45,034 nucleotides of DNA. Origin: an archaeon (lineage in GTDB: Archaea; Asgardarchaeota; Thorarchaeia; Thorarchaeales; Thorarchaeaceae). Every line of letters starts with the position of its first letter. Position 1 is the stretch's first letter. The stretch spans positions 1-45,034 of the forward strand of contig JAJRZD010000063.1 of assembly GCA_024275415.1 (NCBI GenBank), in the 5' to 3' direction. Of the stretch, positions 7,076 to 15,860 are shown piece by piece. A program made the position numbers and the translations under genes. Below the pieces are notes generated by a model. The model searched no databases and was not told where the DNA came from. It worked only from the letters and a program-made list of their open reading frames with translations.

Positions 7076-8656
7076 TCACCGTTCTCGAAGTCGTGGATTC
7101 AAGACCTGATCCAAAGTATGCCCGACAAAGGTGAATGCCAAAGAGAGGATGGTAATCATCATCCCGGGAAAGACGACGACCCACCACGCACCTGCACTAA
7201 AGCCTCCCGAACTCTGAGCATCCGCAAGCATCCTGCCCCAGCTCGGCTGGTTTGGGTCTGTAAGACCAAGAAATGCAAGTCCGGATTCAGAGAGGATTGC
7301 ACCAACGACGCCTAATGTTATGTCTGCGAATAGGATTGGTGTCACATTTGGAAGGATGTGCCTGTAGATGATATAAGTGTCAGAAGCACCAATAGCACGG
7401 GCAGACTCCACATATGCCTTGTTCTTCTCAGCCATGACCTGCGACCGGATCAGCCGCGAGGTCCCAGTCCAGCCGAGAACGGCAATGACCACGATGATGG
7501 TTTCCTGGGCTTGTCCTAGGAACGCCGCAAGAACCATCATCAGCGGGAGTCCAGGGATAACCAGAAGGAAGTCAACAATCCGCATAAGAATCTCGTCAGT
7601 CTTTCCACCAAAGTATCCTGCAGTCATCCCAACTACTACACCTACGATGGTAGAAAGTGCGGTTGCAAGGATGCCAATAGTCAGAGAAATACGAGAGCCA
7701 TACACAAGTTGGCTCCAAGCGTCAGCTCCCTTATCGGTAGTGCCGAGAATACCATAATAATCGCCATAGGGAACCATTTCGAGATTGGTAATAGTAACTG
7801 TAACACTTCCGTTATAGTCACGCCAAGGTTCGCTTCCAAGGAAGTACTCAAATCGTGCAGTTGGAGCAATTCCCACCGCAATTGTAAGGATGTCATCAGG
7901 GTCTTCCTGTGAACCATCCCTCTCAATCATACCTCCCCATCCAGCAGCGATGTCAAAATAGTTCAAGTCTACTCTCCGTGAGATGACATCTTGAGAGTAC
8001 GGAGGATTCGATTGGTAGATTCTCCGCCAATTGCCAGATGAGTCGATCAACCACATATAGACCCTGAACATCAACCCTCCTTCTTCTCGCCCCTGAAAGT
8101 CACCTGTAAGGGTAGTTGCAAATGATAGTGAAATATTGACATCACTTGGGAGGCTATTATAGGTCCAATTGAACGACTGTGTGGCATAGATGAAGCTCTC
8201 GCAATCAGGGAGCTGGCCCTCAGGATCCTTTGTAAAGTTCAACCCCTCCCCGGCAAGATAGTTCCATGTAAGATTCAAATGGGACTCACCAACAGAACTT
8301 CCCGAATCACCGTGGTCATAGGAGAATTGGCTTTGTTGTGGGCCTTCAACTGTGACCTGAGGGTCTTCATCCCAAGAGGGGTCTGGAATTATCTGCTGTG
8401 TAATGACTCCAGTTGGATCAAAGACGGACATCCAGCTGGGTGCAAGAAACGATGGTGCAACCTTATTTGTTGGAGAGGGATCATGTGTTGCAAGTGCGGG
8501 TGCAGTAATCGCCATACCTGTATACAAAAGCAAGATAACAATACCCAACACCCCAATCTTATGCTTGGAGAATTCACCCCATAGGCTGGTAATCCCAATG
8601 TACCAGTTGCTGTCTTTCCAGTCAGTCTTTGCTTCTTTGGACAATCTGAACACCAA
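7076..8656 (-). CDS. Peptide ABC transporter permease, DppC/OppC type, with large extracellular insert (copy 1)
   Basis: This 526-residue inner-membrane permease is far longer than the usual 280-320 residues of DppC. TM1 is at about 34-54. The core resumes at GTTDKGADAWSQLVYG (about 305), equivalent to the canonical GTDxxGRDVLSRLIYG, and continues through the EAA coupling loop (ESARAIGASD, about 417) and four further membrane segments. Between LAPSW (about 75) and residue 300 lies an insert of roughly 220 residues rich in beta-strand patterns and N-glycosylation-type NxT/S sites (NLTW, NISLS). It faces outward and probably meets the binding protein or substrate. The start is non-ATG: TTG at 8656 or GTG at 8653, with no clear ribosome-binding site. 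Its DNA is partly identical to the second copy at 10066-11637. Confidence 0.92.
   Translation of the reverse strand: MVFRLSKEAKTDWKDSNWYIGITSLWGEFSKHKIGVLGIVILLLYTGMAITAPALATHDPSPTNKVAPSFLAPSWMSVFDPTGVITQQIIPDPSWDEDPQVTVEGPQQSQFSYDHGDSGSSVGESHLNLTWNYLAGEGLNFTKDPEGQLPDCESFIYATQSFNWTYNSLPSDVNISLSFATTLTGDFQGREEGGLMFRVYMWLIDSSGNWRRIYQSNPPYSQDVISRRVDLNYFDIAAGWGGMIERDGSQEDPDDILTIAVGIAPTARFEYFLGSEPWRDYNGSVTVTITNLEMVPYGDYYGILGTTDKGADAWSQLVYGSRISLTIGILATALSTIVGVVVGMTAGYFGGKTDEILMRIVDFLLVIPGLPLMMVLAAFLGQAQETIIVVIAVLGWTGTSRLIRSQVMAEKNKAYVESARAIGASDTYIIYRHILPNVTPILFADITLGVVGAILSESGLAFLGLTDPNQPSWGRMLADAQSSGGFSAGAWWVVVFPGMMITILSLAFTFVGHTLDQVLNPRLRER
7101..7207. repeat. 107-bp perfect repeat, copy 1 (3' end of first DppC-like gene)
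   Basis: Bases 7101-7207 are identical to 10091-10197, and both encode the C-terminal membrane segment and tail of the two DppC paralogues. A second perfect block of 76 bases, 7366-7441, equals 10356-10431. Since flanking codons have diverged at synonymous and non-synonymous sites, recent gene conversion between the copies is the likeliest explanation. Confidence 0.9.
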
Positions 8657-8784
8657 TAGAAATTTTTCTAAACCAACGCATAGTCGAGTAGATTGCCAAA
8701 ATTCATTTGCTTTATCAAAGTTCCTAACGATGAATATTGTAATTCTGGCTCGTAATTCACGAAAACAAAGAACAAAACGATTTT

Positions 8785-8812
8785 AAAAAATAGGGGGACG
8801 CCCGTAAGGGCG
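8785..8812 (-). terminator. Hairpin terminator after the DppB-like gene
   Basis: On the minus strand CGCCC-TTAC-GGGCG (8799-8812) is followed by CCCCTA and a T6 run at 8785-8790. It lies about 20 bases after the stop of the DppB-like gene. Confidence 0.7.
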
Positions 8813-8832
8813 ACCATAGTTCTCGAAAGCGG

Positions 8833-9882
8833 TTATCCGTACTTGATGCGTGGATCAAGCACACCGTATAGTAGATCTGCAATGAAATTCGCAAGGATAG
8901 CCGTAATCGCAATAATCATGAAAATCGCTTGGACAACGGGATAGTCCAAAATGACGAGGCTATCAAAGATATACCGTCCTAGACCGTACCAGTTGAATAC
9001 AGTTTCAGTCAGCGTTGCGCCATTGATGAGGAAACCAAAAGTCATTGCGATGATCGTGACCATAGGTAGCATTGCATTCTTCAGGCCGTGCTTGTATAGT
9101 ACTTGGTTTTCATCAAGTCCTTTTGCCCTTGCGGTCAAAATGTAGTCCTCAGTCATCACATCTATCAGATTATTTCTCATGTAGAGAAAATAACCTCCGT
9201 ACCCACCAACACCCAACGCAATCATTGGTAGGACAAGATGATGCATGATATTCCCAGCGATTATCAGTGTGCCTAGCGGATCGTTTTTCGCTTCGACCCA
9301 CACCTGATAGTCAATGGTCCCACTGAGCGGAAACGAGATGATATCGTTTGTCGCTGCAGGGATATAAAACGCAAATATCATCAAAAGCATCATACCCAAC
9401 CAAAAGATTGGAAGCGCGTAAATGAACAGTGCCACGGTTACCGCACTGACATCTTTTCGTGAGCCCGGGTCAGCTGCAACCTTAACACCGGTCCAGATGC
9501 CAAGAATAATGGATACGATGGATGATGTTCCCATCAATAGCAAGGTATTTGGAAGCCTTGCCATAATCTCATCCATTACAGGCTTCTGAGACACAAAAGA
9601 GATGCCGAAGTTGCCCGTAAACATATTTACGATGTAACGCCAGAACATGTAAATCCAATCAAAGATATCTGGATCAGGTACGAGTCCAAATCGCTCATAG
9701 AGCTGCTGGAGCGCATCTCGAGTGAGATTCCGTTTGAGCTCGTCACTAATCATGAGATCAACAGGGCTTACGCCAAAAACAAATGTGGGCAATCTAAAAA
9801 GGAAGAAATTGAAGCATACTACAGCTACTATGAGAAGGAACATGTAAATGCTTCTTCGAATGACATATTCTCTTAGTCCCAT
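8833..9882 (-). CDS. dppB: Peptide ABC transporter permease, DppB/OppB type
   Basis: This 349-residue protein is a standard DppB-type permease subunit. Its N-terminus MGLREYVIRRSIYMFLLIV matches the family opening, with TM1 at about 10-30. The periplasmic-equivalent loop contains the YERFGL and GNFGISF segments typical of DppB. The coupling EAA loop is TARAKGLDENQVLYKHGLKN, followed by the last membrane segments and a DPRIKYG tail. The ATG at 9882 has GGAG 12 bases upstream. It pairs with one or both DppC paralogues that flank it. The gaps on either side (176 and 183 bases) each hold a hairpin terminator and room for a promoter. Confidence 0.93.
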   Translation of the reverse strand: MGLREYVIRRSIYMFLLIVAVVCFNFFLFRLPTFVFGVSPVDLMISDELKRNLTRDALQQLYERFGLVPDPDIFDWIYMFWRYIVNMFTGNFGISFVSQKPVMDEIMARLPNTLLLMGTSSIVSIILGIWTGVKVAADPGSRKDVSAVTVALFIYALPIFWLGMMLLMIFAFYIPAATNDIISFPLSGTIDYQVWVEAKNDPLGTLIIAGNIMHHLVLPMIALGVGGYGGYFLYMRNNLIDVMTEDYILTARAKGLDENQVLYKHGLKNAMLPMVTIIAMTFGFLINGATLTETVFNWYGLGRYIFDSLVILDYPVVQAIFMIIAITAILANFIADLLYGVLDPRIKYG

Positions 9883-9952
9883 TTGTCGAACTCTCCATTC
9901 GAGTACCTAGCGACACTAAGTACTGTAAGACAGTTCAGCATTTTGCCTTGCT

Positions 9953-9962
9953 ACATATAAGG
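9953..9962 (-). promoter_or_regulatory. TATA-like promoter of the DppB-like gene
   Basis: The minus strand reads CCTTATATGT about 70 bases upstream of the ATG at 9882, a good archaeal TATA match. It implies a leader of about 45 bases and independent transcription from the upstream DppC-like gene. Confidence 0.45.
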
Positions 9963-10029
9963 ATAATGCTTCGGGTAGGCTAGTCGTTTTCCCGGAAAAA
10001 AAGTTGGTTAAAAGAAGAAAGGAGAAACG

Positions 10030-10047
10030 TGCCCCAAAAATGGGGCA
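10030..10047 (-). terminator. Hairpin terminator after the second DppC-like gene
   Basis: TGCCCC-AAAAAT-GGGGCA forms a perfect 6-bp stem with a 6-base loop about 20 bases after the stop. The following minus-strand sequence is pyrimidine-rich (CTCCTTTCTTCTTTT) rather than a pure T run. Confidence 0.6.
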
Positions 10048-10065
10048 GTCATCTCCAATGGTAAA

Positions 10066-11637
10066 CTATCGCTCTCTCAACCGTGGATTTAAGACCTGAT
10101 CCAAAGTATGCCCGACAAAGGTGAATGCCAAAGAGAGGATGGTAATCATCATCCCGGGAAAGACGACGACCCACCACGCACCTGCACTAAAGCCTCCTGT
10201 GCCTTGGGCATCCGCAAGCATCCTGCCCCAGCTGGGTTTGCTCGGGTCAGTCAACCCGAGGAATGAAAGACCCGATTCAGCAAGAATCGCACCAACAACA
10301 CCAAGCGTTATGTTCGCAAAGAGAATTGGTGTCACATTGGGTAGAACATGTCTGAAGATGATATAAGTGTCAGAAGCACCAATAGCACGGGCAGACTCCA
10401 CATATGCCTTGTTCTTCTCAGCCATGACCTGTGACCGGATCAACCGCGAGGTCCCAGTCCAGCCAAGAATCGCAATGACCACGATGATGGTTTCCTGGGC
10501 TTGTCCAAGGAACGCCGCGAGAACCATCATCAACGGCAGGCTTGGAATAACTAACAAAAAGTCGACAACTCGCATGAGCATCTCGTCCACTTTACCGCCA
10601 AAGTATCCTGCAATCAGACCAACTACGACGCCCACAGCAGTTGATAATGCAGTGGCAACAACACCAATAGTCAGAGAAACTTGAGCACCGTAGACCAGCT
10701 GACTCCATGCGTCAGCTCCCTTGTCAGTCGAGCCCAGTATCCCAAAGTAATTCCCGTATACGAGCATACTGACGCGCGCAAAAGTGACTGTGACCGAGCC
10801 TTCATATTCGTTCTCGGGATTAGAACCAAGGTAATTTCTGAAATTGTCAGTTGGTGCTAATCCTACGGCGACAGTCAGCTCATCGAGAGGATCCTCTTGG
10901 TTACCACTTTCATCAGTAATCATTCCACCCCAGCCTGCGGCCATATCGAAGTAGTTCAAGTCGATCCTCCTGCTCTGGAATTCTTCGTTATATGGTGGGA
11001 ATGACCTGTATATGCGCTGCCAGTTACCCGAGGAGTCAATCAACCACATGTAGACCTTGAACATCAGGCCTCCCTCTTCACGAGTTGCAAAATCGCCAGT
11101 CATTGTGACAGACAGCTCAAGTGTCATGTTCACATCACTGGGAAGCTTGTTGAAGCTCCAAGGAATATTCTGTTTAAAGTAGATGAAGCTGAGTGTATCA
11201 GGCATTTGCCCTGAAGGATCCAACAATCTCCAATCCATTTCTCCAGGTGAGTGATCCCATGTCAGATTAACATACCCTTCACCATCAGAATCGGTGTAGT
11301 GAACACCAGAAAACTCGTCACTTTTCGAACCAGTTTTCACAATTGTGTTCGCTTCTGCATTGTTTAGAAGTGGATCAGGCATGTATTCGCCGGTCGTCAC
11401 ACCAGTTGGGTCAAAAATCGACATCCATGAAGGGGCAAGGAAGCTTGGCGCCACCTTTGCAGTTGGAGAAGGGTCATGTGTTGCCAATATTGGTGCACCG
11501 AGTGCCATACCAACATAAAAGCCCAACACAAGTATACCAAGTATCCCAATCTTGTGTTTCCGGTACTCTCTCCAAAATCCACTTAAGCTTACGTACCAGT
11601 TGCTATCTTTCCATCCGCCTTTGCGACTATCAGACAC
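10066..11637 (-). CDS. Peptide ABC transporter permease, DppC/OppC type, with large extracellular insert (copy 2)
   Basis: This 523-residue protein is a paralogue of the permease at 7076-8656, with the same layout: WKDSNWY near the N-terminus, TM1, an outward insert of about 220 residues sharing REEGGLMF and YMWLIDSSGNW, then GSTDKGADAWSQLVYG and the permease core. The insert has diverged much more than the core, part of which is identical at DNA level. I placed the start at GTG 11637 because GGAGG lies 7 bases upstream; an ATG at 11667 would skip that signal. Two DppC copies with one DppB suggest alternative heterodimers or functional specialisation. It is the first gene of the minus-strand set and is divergent in effect from the ATPase genes at 12528 onward. 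Confidence 0.92.
   Translation of the reverse strand: MSDSRKGGWKDSNWYVSLSGFWREYRKHKIGILGILVLGFYVGMALGAPILATHDPSPTAKVAPSFLAPSWMSIFDPTGVTTGEYMPDPLLNNAEANTIVKTGSKSDEFSGVHYTDSDGEGYVNLTWDHSPGEMDWRLLDPSGQMPDTLSFIYFKQNIPWSFNKLPSDVNMTLELSVTMTGDFATREEGGLMFKVYMWLIDSSGNWQRIYRSFPPYNEEFQSRRIDLNYFDMAAGWGGMITDESGNQEDPLDELTVAVGLAPTDNFRNYLGSNPENEYEGSVTVTFARVSMLVYGNYFGILGSTDKGADAWSQLVYGAQVSLTIGVVATALSTAVGVVVGLIAGYFGGKVDEMLMRVVDFLLVIPSLPLMMVLAAFLGQAQETIIVVIAILGWTGTSRLIRSQVMAEKNKAYVESARAIGASDTYIIFRHVLPNVTPILFANITLGVVGAILAESGLSFLGLTDPSKPSWGRMLADAQGTGGFSAGAWWVVVFPGMMITILSLAFTFVGHTLDQVLNPRLRER
10091..10197. repeat. 107-bp perfect repeat, copy 2 (3' end of second DppC-like gene)
   Basis: Partner of 7101-7207, lying 2990 bases away in the same orientation. 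With the second identical block at 10356-10431 it could support homologous recombination that deletes the intervening DppB-like gene, although selection may prevent this. Confidence 0.9.
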
Positions 11638-11873
11638 GATAAGGCCTCCGTGTTCATGAACGACCATTGATTGTAACTTGTTTCCTGTCGCTCATATCAC
11701 TGATTCTTCTTGTGTTCACCTCAAGTTTCCACTAAAAAAAGTGTCTGTCAAGGCGGAAGTGCCGAAAAAACGCAGGATTCATGGTAGGCAAAGAAGGTTG
11801 TGCGAACTTGCCATGCGATTTTCTAATGTTTTGACGATTTACTATTGATACAAAGATCAGACTCAACGATCCC

Positions 11874-12218
11874 TCAACCCGAAGAAGACTCTGTTGAGTC
11901 GGTTTCGAGTGTATCGATGAAGGGATCAAACTCAGTGTCCTCGGTTCGCCCCTCCTCACCAAGTTCCTGCATACGCTTTTCTCGAGCTTTGATGATGTCC
12001 TTTGTTCGTTTTGAGGCAGCCCATAGATCTGCAAAGACCATGCCTACAAGAAACACTGTGAGGACTCCGGCTAGCGCGATGATTGAGCCAATAAAACGAA
12101 GGGACTCATGCAATAACCCAAGGCCCCATCCGCCAAATACCATGGCTGGAGGAATAAGTAGTATTCGCTTGCGGGGTTCCTTTCGTGTTTCAGGAAAAGA
12201 CCTTACTTTCAAAGCCAT
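11874..12218 (-). CDS. Small two-TM membrane protein, function unknown
   Basis: This 114-residue protein has a basic N-terminus, two predicted membrane segments (about 20-35 and 42-65), then a charged cytoplasmic tail with a helical stretch and an acidic, Ser/Thr-rich end (TLETDSTESSSG). No family is recognised. It sits between the second DppC-like permease (downstream on the same strand, about 240 bases away) and the divergent ATPase genes, so it may be an accessory membrane protein of the transporter, but that is only positional. An overlapping plus-strand frame exists, but its composition looks like a shadow. Confidence 0.55.
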   Translation of the reverse strand: MALKVRSFPETRKEPRKRILLIPPAMVFGGWGLGLLHESLRFIGSIIALAGVLTVFLVGMVFADLWAASKRTKDIIKAREKRMQELGEEGRTEDTEFDPFIDTLETDSTESSSG

Positions 12219-12443
12219 CTCAGTTCAATGCTTGTTCAACTGTCTTCCTTTTTACTATTTTCGAACTAGGCGGATTGCATAGCTCGTACAACAAGTACAT
12301 CATGCTGTCTAGTTTACAAAGGCATGCCAGATCGTATCGGAAATAGCACTATTATGTAAATTGCTTGTTCTGAGACACTTAAATCCGGTGCAAATAGTTT
12401 CCGGTAGCTTAGAGTACAAAATGTTGCGTGCTTGTGCAGAAAC

Positions 12444-12452
12444 GTATTTAAG
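12444..12452 (+). promoter_or_regulatory. TATA-like promoter of the ATPase operon
   Basis: GTATTTAAG is preceded by an A-rich BRE-like stretch (AGAAAC) and lies about 80 bases before the chosen ATG at 12528. The predicted start is near 12475, giving a leader of about 50 bases. The larger divergent gap 12219-12527 (309 bases) holds this element and no gene that I can support. Confidence 0.45.
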
Positions 12453-12527
12453 ATGCACAACGACAGCGAAAGCCGAAAGGGGTATGATGGAACCCCATAC
12501 ATTTGTGCTCATTTGGAGTGTACGTCT

Positions 12528-13517
12528 ATGAATCTGCTTGATATACGGAATCTACGGATGTTCTATCAGACACAGAAAGGTCTGGTAAAGGCCGTAGACA
12601 ACGTTTCACTACAGTTGGATGTCGGCGAGTCCATAGGCCTTGCAGGAGAAAGTGGTTGCGGTAAAAGCTCCCTCGCGTATTCAATCATGCAGCTTTTGCC
12701 ACCCGCCGCCAACATCGTCGGTGGAAACATCTACTTCAAGGGACAAGACTTGCTTAGAAAATCCGCCAGAGAAATGCGAGACATTAGATGGAAGAACGTA
12801 GCAATAGTCTTTCAGGGTGCGATGAATGCTCTCAATCCCGTCTTCGAGATTGGAGAGCAGATTGCTGAAGCAATCCTCATGCATGAGAACGTGACTGAAG
12901 AAGAAGCGCTAGACCGTTGTTCCAAGTTGTTCGAGATGGTCGGTTTGGATCCCGGAAGGATTCACAACTATCCTCACGAGTTCTCTGGTGGAATGCGTCA
13001 GCGTGCGATGATTGCCATGGCACTTGCCTGCAACCCAGACTTGGTGATTGCAGACGAACCCACGACAGCGCTTGATGTTACAATCCAAGCTCAAATCCTT
13101 AAACTCATGCAAAAACTTCAGAAAGATCTTGGACTGTCATTGATTTTAATCACTCACGACCTATCAGTGATTGCTGAAACTTGTGATAAGACAGCGATCA
13201 TGTATGCAGGTAGGATAGCCGAGCTTGCGGATGTTGTTTCCGTGTTCAAGGAACCAATCCACCCATATGCGACAGGTCTTGTCGGTGCAATTCCAAGCAT
13301 GGTAAAAGCTGAAAAGATGAAACTGACCTCGATTCCAGGTTCGCCCCCTGATCTTATCGATCCACCTACTGGATGTAGATTCCATCCAAGATGCCCCTAC
13401 GCAGAGGACATATGTTCAAGAGAAGAACCATCGTTCGATGAAATAGATCCAGGTAGATTCGTATCATGTCACTTCCATGAACGGCTACGAGGAGAACTGA
13501 CAGTAGATCTTGAATAG
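12528..13517 (+). CDS. dppD: Peptide ABC transporter ATP-binding protein, DppD/OppD type
   Basis: This 329-residue cytoplasmic ATPase powers the peptide transporter. The Walker A motif GESGCGKS is at about 40-47, the signature is FSGGMRQR, Walker B is [12 protein letters not shown], and the switch histidine lies in ITHDL. The C-terminal oligopeptide-specific extension contains the four-cysteine motif [15 protein letters not shown] plus a later CHFH; in characterised DppD proteins this binds a [4Fe-4S] cluster. I chose the ATG at 12528 because GGAG lies 9 bases upstream and it aligns with the family start; an in-frame ATG at 12432 would add 32 atypical residues. The gene ends 13 bases before the DppF gene, forming a two-gene operon. 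Confidence 0.95.
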   Translation: MNLLDIRNLRMFYQTQKGLVKAVDNVSLQLDVGESIGLAGESGCGKSSLAYSIMQLLPPAANIVGGNIYFKGQDLLRKSAREMRDIRWKNVAIVFQGAMNALNPVFEIGEQIAEAILMHENVTEEEALDRCSKLFEMVGLDPGRIHNYPHEFSGGMRQRAMIAMALACNPDLVIADEPTTALDVTIQAQILKLMQKLQKDLGLSLILITHDLSVIAETCDKTAIMYAGRIAELADVVSVFKEPIHPYATGLVGAIPSMVKAEKMKLTSIPGSPPDLIDPPTGCRFHPRCPYAEDICSREEPSFDEIDPGRFVSCHFHERLRGELTVDLE

Positions 13518-13530
13518 GAGGTAGAAAAAA

Positions 13531-14589
13531 ATGACAACTGATCAATATAGACTTGAACAGTCCACAGATATTGCGGAAGGAGAACCATTAATTCAAGTGC
13601 GAAACATGCGAAAATGGTTTCCAGTCAACACAGGATTTCTCTCCTCCCTACTGTACAAACAAGAGCTTTTCGTGAAAGCAGTTGATGGCGTAACATTTGA
13701 TGTCATCAAGGGAGAGGTTCTTGTTCTTGCAGGCGAATCCGGATGTGGAAAGACCACAACGGGTAGATGTATATTGAACCTTGAAATCCCCACTGATGGA
13801 AAAGTAGTCTATGCGGGATATGACCTCAGTACACTCGACAGGAATGAGATGAAAGAACTGCGAAAAAGAATGCAAATCACATTTCAGGATCCATACGAGT
13901 CACTGAACCCCAAACAAAGTATCGCGAGCATAGTTGAAGAACCCCTTACTGTACACAAAATACCTCTATCTCCGAGTCAAAGGAGAGAACGCGTTCTTGA
14001 AGCACTTGAAAGTGTTGCATTGACACCAGCGGAGGATTACATCGACAGATATCCACACGAGCTTTCTGGCGGACAGCGACAGAGGATTTCGGTAGCTCGA
14101 GCACTCATCCTTCACCCAGAGTTCATGGTTGCTGATGAGCCTGTTTCGATGCTGGATGTGTCGATTCGTGCAGAAATCCTGAACCTACTTCTTCAACTCA
14201 GAAAAGAGTTAGGGCTGACCTATCTCTTCATCACACATGACCTGGCAGTTGCCACATATATCGCTGATAGAATCGGCATCATGTACCTTGGTAAGATCGT
14301 CGAGATGGGACCGGCTCATGATGTGGCTTTTGACCCACAGCACCCATACACTCGTGCGCTAATCTCAGCTGTACCTTCTGGAGATCCAACTGTGAAACGA
14401 AGGGTGGAGTCACTGAAAGGAGAGCCACCGAGCCCAATCAATGTGCCAACTGGTTGCAGGTTCCATCCACGATGTCCATATGCTCAGGAAATCTGTGTGA
14501 GGGAGATCCCTGAAGATAGAGACATGGGTAACAATCACTATGTGGCATGTCACTTTGCTGGAGAGTTGGGTGACGCGCCCAGTCAGTAA
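13531..14589 (+). CDS. dppF: Peptide ABC transporter ATP-binding protein, DppF/OppF type
   Basis: This 352-residue ATPase is the partner of the preceding DppD. The Walker A motif is GESGCGKTT, the signature is LSGGQRQRISVARAL, Walker B is FMVADEPVSMLD and the switch is ITHDLAV. The C-terminal [15 protein letters not shown] cysteine motif is present as in DppD, so both ATPases may carry an Fe-S cluster. An insertion with the sequence SSLLYKQELFVKAVDGV near residue 35-50 is typical of OppF. The ATG at 13531 follows GGAGG by about 9 bases. The operon ends at a strong hairpin at 14601-14640. Confidence 0.95.
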   Translation: MTTDQYRLEQSTDIAEGEPLIQVRNMRKWFPVNTGFLSSLLYKQELFVKAVDGVTFDVIKGEVLVLAGESGCGKTTTGRCILNLEIPTDGKVVYAGYDLSTLDRNEMKELRKRMQITFQDPYESLNPKQSIASIVEEPLTVHKIPLSPSQRRERVLEALESVALTPAEDYIDRYPHELSGGQRQRISVARALILHPEFMVADEPVSMLDVSIRAEILNLLLQLRKELGLTYLFITHDLAVATYIADRIGIMYLGKIVEMGPAHDVAFDPQHPYTRALISAVPSGDPTVKRRVESLKGEPPSPINVPTGCRFHPRCPYAQEICVREIPEDRDMGNNHYVACHFAGELGDAPSQ

Positions 14590-14600
14590 CACAACAATGC

Positions 14601-14640
14601 TGGGACAGGCTAGCCCCTGTCCCATACGCTTTCTTTTTTC
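14601..14640 (+). terminator. Strong hairpin terminator after the ATPase operon
   Basis: TGGGACAGG (14601-14609) and CCTGTCCCA (14616-14624) form a perfect 9-bp stem with a 6-base loop. A T-rich run follows at 14630-14639. Confidence 0.8.
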
Positions 14641-14661
14641 AGTCAATTCCACTGAGGTGTT

Positions 14662-15102
14662 ATGTTGAAAGAACAATCTGACAGACAAAGAGTATTGGGG
14701 GCTATCAAAACCTGTTTATCGAACGCATACGATAAAATACAGGATGCCATGGATGCTCTAGATGCCATTGGAGACGGATCCTTAGGAGCAGGAATGACTA
14801 CTATCATAGGGGGTTATGCTATGCCTAACCCCAAAGAGAATTATCGTTCTGCATTGATTGATATCGATTCTGCAGAAAAGGCATTGAAGCCGCTAATCCG
14901 CCGTTTCAATGATGGTCGGGTCAATCGGGAACATTTTGCTGATGATGAGGCAGTAACCCTGATGACAGATATCGCCGGATTCGAGTATGACATCCTTATT
15001 ATGAAACTTAAGAATAAGACAGGTAGAGAAAGCGTTTGGTATCGATTGCGAGACCTCTCCATAAAAATCGAAAAGGTCTACAGGTTAGTTTCCAGAGAGT
15101 GA
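14662..15102 (+). CDS. Helical protein, function unknown
   Basis: This 146-residue protein is almost wholly helical apart from a glycine-rich turn (GDGSLGAGMTTIIGGYAMP) near residue 40-55. No cofactor or catalytic motif is visible, and it has no signal peptide or membrane segment. The ATG at 14662 follows GAGGTGT by a few bases, a good ribosome-binding site. It is transcribed in the same direction as the two following genes, with a 92-base gap to the next. It may be a small adaptor, but that is only a guess from its composition. Confidence 0.6.
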   Translation: MLKEQSDRQRVLGAIKTCLSNAYDKIQDAMDALDAIGDGSLGAGMTTIIGGYAMPNPKENYRSALIDIDSAEKALKPLIRRFNDGRVNREHFADDEAVTLMTDIAGFEYDILIMKLKNKTGRESVWYRLRDLSIKIEKVYRLVSRE

Positions 15103-15194
15103 ATACTCGCCAAAAATTCTATTCTTTGAAAAAGGTAATAACCAGTCAGTATGGATACAGCATGTAGGACACTACTACCTCAGAGGGGTCTATC

Positions 15195-15860
15195 ATGAGC
15201 GCAAAGGCACTACGGCAAATAGAAAAACAACTCCACAGAGCGATTTCCCTCCTGATGCATACTCAGGACACCCTATTTCGAATAACGGAATCATTGCGGC
15301 CGACCGAACAAGCGCTCATAAGAAAGGAATTCGAAACAAAGACAGTAGTAGACCGAGGGGAGTCCAAAGTCGTCCTGTGTCTTGAGGAGGAGCTAGCTAG
15401 TTCAAAGGCATTCAAAAAGGCCCTTTCAAAGATTGGGAAGCGGAAGCCCACTCTTGTTAGGATTCCGGAAAAAAGTGATTCCCATCTGACGAATCTGACC
15501 ATCGCAAGAATGATACCCTCTGATGTACTTGCCAGTGAGAACGGATCGGTAGTCATAGCCAACATCCAAAAGGAGAAGATGCTGAAACACCTTGAGGACA
15601 AAAAAGCTGTCATCATTGGGACACGGTATCTTCTTGATGACAAGAGCACTATTGGGAAGCTCTCGGAGTCCTTTGTGGAGAAGAACATGACTGTCTACAC
15701 CGACAACGGACTCAACGGTGGGGGACAATTGACCTATGAACTCGTCAGGACACTTGAGCACAGGCTAAATACCTCTGTGGTAGAGATTACCCTCAGTTGT
15801 TCGGTCGCAGAGAATTCCGGAATGCTTGAGAAAGTTCTACAGAGCCTTCTTTCTCTATAG
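15195..15860 (+). CDS. Alpha/beta protein of unknown function, cotranscribed with the GCS2-fusion gene
   Basis: This 221-residue protein has a helical N-terminal third and an alternating alpha/beta remainder, with strands such as KVVLCLEEEL, VVIANI and KKAVIIGTRYLL. A GGGQLTYELVRTLEH segment near the C-terminus is distinctive but not one I can assign. It ends with TAG at 15858-15860 and the next gene's GTG begins at 15861, so the two are translationally coupled and probably act together. The start ATG at 15195 has GAGGGG about 8 bases upstream. No membrane segment is visible. Confidence 0.65.
   Translation: MSAKALRQIEKQLHRAISLLMHTQDTLFRITESLRPTEQALIRKEFETKTVVDRGESKVVLCLEEELASSKAFKKALSKIGKRKPTLVRIPEKSDSHLTNLTIARMIPSDVLASENGSVVIANIQKEKMLKHLEDKKAVIIGTRYLLDDKSTIGKLSESFVEKNMTVYTDNGLNGGGQLTYELVRTLEHRLNTSVVEITLSCSVAENSGMLEKVLQSLLSL

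Noticed and set aside
11845..12282. A plus-strand 145-codon frame over the small membrane protein
   Set aside because: Composition is serine/arginine-rich with no domain; the opposite strand encodes two clear membrane helices.
15263..15688. A minus-strand 141-codon frame inside the 221-residue gene
   Set aside because: It is a hydrophobic shadow of the coding strand with no start signal.
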